Positions 5,813 to 7,803 of a DNA stretch of 7,803 nucleotides are shown here, one piece after another. The notes under the pieces were generated by a model. It saw nothing but the letters and a program-made list of their open reading frames with translations, was not told the DNA's origin and did not search any database. Each line of letters opens with the position of its first letter. Within the stretch, counting starts at the first letter, position 1. The position numbers were made by a program, and so were the translations under genes. Origin of the DNA: JAWSUT01 sp033549345 (lineage in GTDB: Bacteria; Bacillota; Dethiobacteria; Dethiobacterales; Dethiobacteraceae); contig JAWSUT010000055.1 of NCBI GenBank assembly GCA_033549345.1, forward strand, positions 1-7,803, in the 5' to 3' direction.

Positions 5813-6917
5813 CAGCCAAAGCAAATCCAAAGATACAATGGATCCCAAAGTACTGGCTGTGGTTCTGGCAATGGCTATCTTTGAGTTTGAAATTTTTACC
5901 CATGCCAGGGGCCTTGTGGACATAGCCAAACAGGACACCCTGCTTGTTATACTGCTTGGCGGATCTTTATTACTCTTACTTACGTCCCTACTCGTCAAAC
6001 TTGCCCGGAGGTTTCCCAAAGAAAATCTTTTTCAGTACAGCAAAAAAGTATGGGGCAGGCCGGTGGGCCTGCTAATTACACTTGCCTATCTTTTCTATTT
6101 TTACAGCTTCATGGTTCTGCTGTTTCAAAATTTCACCAACGCGAACCGGGTCCTTTTTTTGCCGAGAACTCCGGTCCTCGTACCCATGCTTTTAATGGCT
6201 GTAGGCGCAGTCTGGCTGGCATCATACGGCTTTGCCGCCATCGTACGTTTCTTTCAGCTGATTTTTCCCATCTTTGCTCTCCTGATGCTGACAATTCTTT
6301 TTCTTGGCATACGGGAAGTTAGTTTTGAAAACTACCTTCCTCTACTGAGTAACGGTTTTTTGCCTGTTTTACACGGCGCCGTCGTCTATGTCGGCATCAT
6401 TCAGGGTATTGAAATCATACTCTTTCTGACCCCGTTTCTCAATGATACGAATAAAATTCTCAAACCGGCGGCCTGGGGTGTTATTCCTGTCATATTCTTT
6501 ATGTTCTTTGCTTCCGTCAACGCGATTGGTATCCTTGGCGTTGCAAACATTCCGGAATTTGTTTACCCGGGAATTGCTCTGCTCAGTGTGATTGAGCTGC
6601 CGGGCTTTGCCGTGGAACGGTTTGAATTACTGTTAACATTACCGTGGTTGATTGCAATTTTTACAACCATGTCCGTCTACATCTACCTGCTCGCTTTCGG
6701 TATCATCGAATTATTTGGCCTGTCCCACAGAAAAGTAAGCATCGGCATTGTGGCAGCCGCCATTATCGGTGCCACATATCTGATACCCGATATGGCATGG
6801 ACAATCGTCTTACGGCAGCACTTCAACTATTTCACCTTATTATTCACAGCTGTTATTCCTGCCTTAACATTATTAATGGCTGCCATCAGGCATAAGGAGG
6901 GTACGGATAATGCATAA
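5805..6917 (+). CDS. Spore germination permease, GerB family (APC-type transporter fold)
   Basis: This is the B subunit of the germinant receptor. Members have the fold of amino-acid permeases of the APC superfamily and are thought to form the ligand-binding part of the receptor. The 370-residue product is of normal length, with about ten hydrophobic segments spread from residue 14 to 360. Family marks include the basic loop ARRFPKENLFQYSK (67-80) in the region between helices 2 and 3. GIIQGIEIILFLTPFL (197-212) lies near mid-protein, and the late segment AVERFELLLTLPW (269-281) is the characteristic ERfE...W signature. The gene overlaps the GerA gene by 8 bases and the GerC gene by 8 bases, which implies translational coupling and balanced subunit amounts. 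Nothing in the sequence predicts the germinant. The gene appears intact. Confidence 0.93.
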   Translation: MNSSQSKSKDTMDPKVLAVVLAMAIFEFEIFTHARGLVDIAKQDTLLVILLGGSLLLLLTSLLVKLARRFPKENLFQYSKKVWGRPVGLLITLAYLFYFYSFMVLLFQNFTNANRVLFLPRTPVLVPMLLMAVGAVWLASYGFAAIVRFFQLIFPIFALLMLTILFLGIREVSFENYLPLLSNGFLPVLHGAVVYVGIIQGIEIILFLTPFLNDTNKILKPAAWGVIPVIFFMFFASVNAIGILGVANIPEFVYPGIALLSVIELPGFAVERFELLLTLPWLIAIFTTMSVYIYLLAFGIIELFGLSHRKVSIGIVAAAIIGATYLIPDMAWTIVLRQHFNYFTLLFTAVIPALTLLMAAIRHKEGTDNA

Positions 6918-7785
6918 AGTTTTTTCCATTCTCCTAATTGCTGTCGTATTACTGACGGTGCCTGGCTGCTGGGATGTTGAGGATATGAGAAACAGAACAT
7001 TTATAACGGCTATAGGCATTGATGCTGCACAGGGGCCCGCAGCGCCTAAATACAAAGTAACCTTTGAAGCCCTCAGGCCTTCCGGTGTCAGGCCCGATTC
7101 ACAAACAGCGGGCAACCTCATTCAGACACTGGAAGCCGACAGCATCAGTATGGCCATCGAACAGCTCCAGGCCCGGTTTGCCCGCCCAACTACCCTATCA
7201 CATTTAACGGTAATTGTTATCGGGGAAGAGAAAGCAAAGGAAGATTTCCAGGATATTGCCGATTATTTTTCTAGGCACCCGGAAGTCCAAAAACGGATAC
7301 GGCTTATGTTTGTTCAGCAAGGGGAAGCCATGGATCTGCTAAAAACTCAACCTCTGTTTGAACGGTACCTGGCCGCTGAGCTTGTAACAATGGCTCACCT
7401 TGAGCCGCAGCAATCCATTATTAAAACAAACCCGTTCATTGAATTTCTCCTGGATTTACGCACTAATGAAGGCAAAGCGCTCGCCTCCCGAATTCTGGTG
7501 GCCGAAGGGGACATTCCGATCCGGCACGGAGCTGCCGTATTTAAGCAATGGAAGCTGGCGGGCTGGCTCAGCAGCAGTGAGACACAGGCAGCGAACTGGA
7601 TTGTCGGTGATATTGAAGGAACAGTGGAGAGTGAAAGTAACGACGGGCTCTTTACCTATTTTGTCAAGAAGAAGTCCGTCCGGATACTACCCGACACCGG
7701 CAGCGGAGACATCCGTTTTACCATAAAACCTGAATTCCCGCGATTTTATACCTATGCCGGTGGCTCCACTCCGAGCAGCCGGTAG
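6910..7785 (+). CDS. Ger(x)C family spore germination lipoprotein, C-terminally disrupted
   Basis: This is the C subunit of the germinant receptor, a lipoprotein anchored in the inner spore membrane. The start is set by AAGGAGG nine bases before the ATG. A signal peptide ends in a lipobox VPGC, with the modified cysteine at C20, and is followed by WDVEDMR, the family's usual GCWD start. The N-terminal domain is normal, including LSHLTVIVIGEE (96-107) and SRHPEVQKRIRLMF (121-134). The start of the second conserved domain is also present (HGAAVFKQWKLAGWL, 206-220). The resemblance ends after DIRFTIKPE (residue 275). The family normally continues about 100 residues more, but here 16 unrelated residues lead to a TAG, giving 291 instead of roughly 370-400. 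No other forward frame restores the family pattern in the remaining bases. The change coincides with GAATTC at 7732-7737. It could be a real rearrangement or an assembly or cloning join. Confidence 0.85.
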   Translation: MHKVFSILLIAVVLLTVPGCWDVEDMRNRTFITAIGIDAAQGPAAPKYKVTFEALRPSGVRPDSQTAGNLIQTLEADSISMAIEQLQARFARPTTLSHLTVIVIGEEKAKEDFQDIADYFSRHPEVQKRIRLMFVQQGEAMDLLKTQPLFERYLAAELVTMAHLEPQQSIIKTNPFIEFLLDLRTNEGKALASRILVAEGDIPIRHGAAVFKQWKLAGWLSSSETQAANWIVGDIEGTVESESNDGLFTYFVKKKSVRILPDTGSGDIRFTIKPEFPRFYTYAGGSTPSSR

Positions 7786-7803
7786 AGCTCGAGCTGCTTT
7801 TTC
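7752..7803 (-). CDS. Possible C-terminal fragment of an opposing gene at the right edge
   Basis: Read on the minus strand from the window edge, the frame gives KKQLELYRLLGVEPPA and then TAG. It is only 16 residues, so it cannot be assigned. It looks protein-like, though, and 12 of its 16 codons end in G or C, a sharper codon signature than the neighbouring genes have. It overlaps the abnormal tail of the GerC frame. It could be the end of a convergent gene brought in by a rearrangement, or chance. Confidence 0.25.
   Translation of the reverse strand, partial: KKQLELYRLLGVEPPA

Noticed and set aside
5717..6019. Minus-strand frames opposite the GerA/GerB junction
   Set aside because: They lie antisense to two strongly supported family members and resemble no protein family.

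Overview
The window looks like a chromosomal segment from an endospore-forming member of the Bacillota. It carries a spore germinant-receptor operon (GerA, GerB and GerC family genes in tandem). The genes have strong AGGAGG-type ribosome binding sites, short intergenic gaps and intrinsic terminators, and base composition is moderate. The mix of a gamma-class carbonic anhydrase and a CoA-disulfide reductase/rhodanese would suit an anaerobe such as a Sporomusa- or Pelosinus-like Negativicute, but that placement is a guess.

Layout. Bases 1-115 hold no gene, only a terminator for the leftward gene beside it. Next, on the minus strand, come a gamma carbonic anhydrase (116-634) and a 54-residue single-pass membrane protein (710-874). 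A bidirectional terminator separates them. A near-consensus minus-strand promoter (961-989) drives the small gene, and two dyad sequences with TTGTC/GACAA half-sites lie at or below it. A 12-helix major facilitator transporter (1232-2410) runs rightward from its own promoter and a possibly folded leader. It converges, 21 bases apart, on a minus-strand FAD-dependent CoA-disulfide/persulfide reductase with a C-terminal rhodanese domain (2432-4204). Upstream of the reductase is a 51-codon minus-strand ORF (4250-4405). Its final codons and stop lie within and just beyond an 11-bp terminator-like hairpin, which may be a leader-peptide arrangement.

The right half is the germination operon: GerA-type subunit (4580-5812), GerB-type permease (5805-6917) and GerC-type lipoprotein (6910-7785), with 8-base overlaps that imply translational coupling. 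Together such genes make an inner-spore-membrane complex that senses germinants. Two features are abnormal. The GerA protein lacks the first N-terminal subdomain of the family. The GerC frame loses resemblance to its family near base 7732 and stops about 100 residues early. The last ~50 bases are GC-rich and read well as the C-terminus of a gene on the opposite strand, so the right edge may be a rearrangement or an assembly join.

I found no CRISPR array, tRNA, rRNA, transposase or phage gene, and no clear new multi-gene system. The best leads are the putative leader-peptide switch before the reductase, the domain-deleted GerA, the broken GerC and the self-contained 54-residue membrane protein gene.
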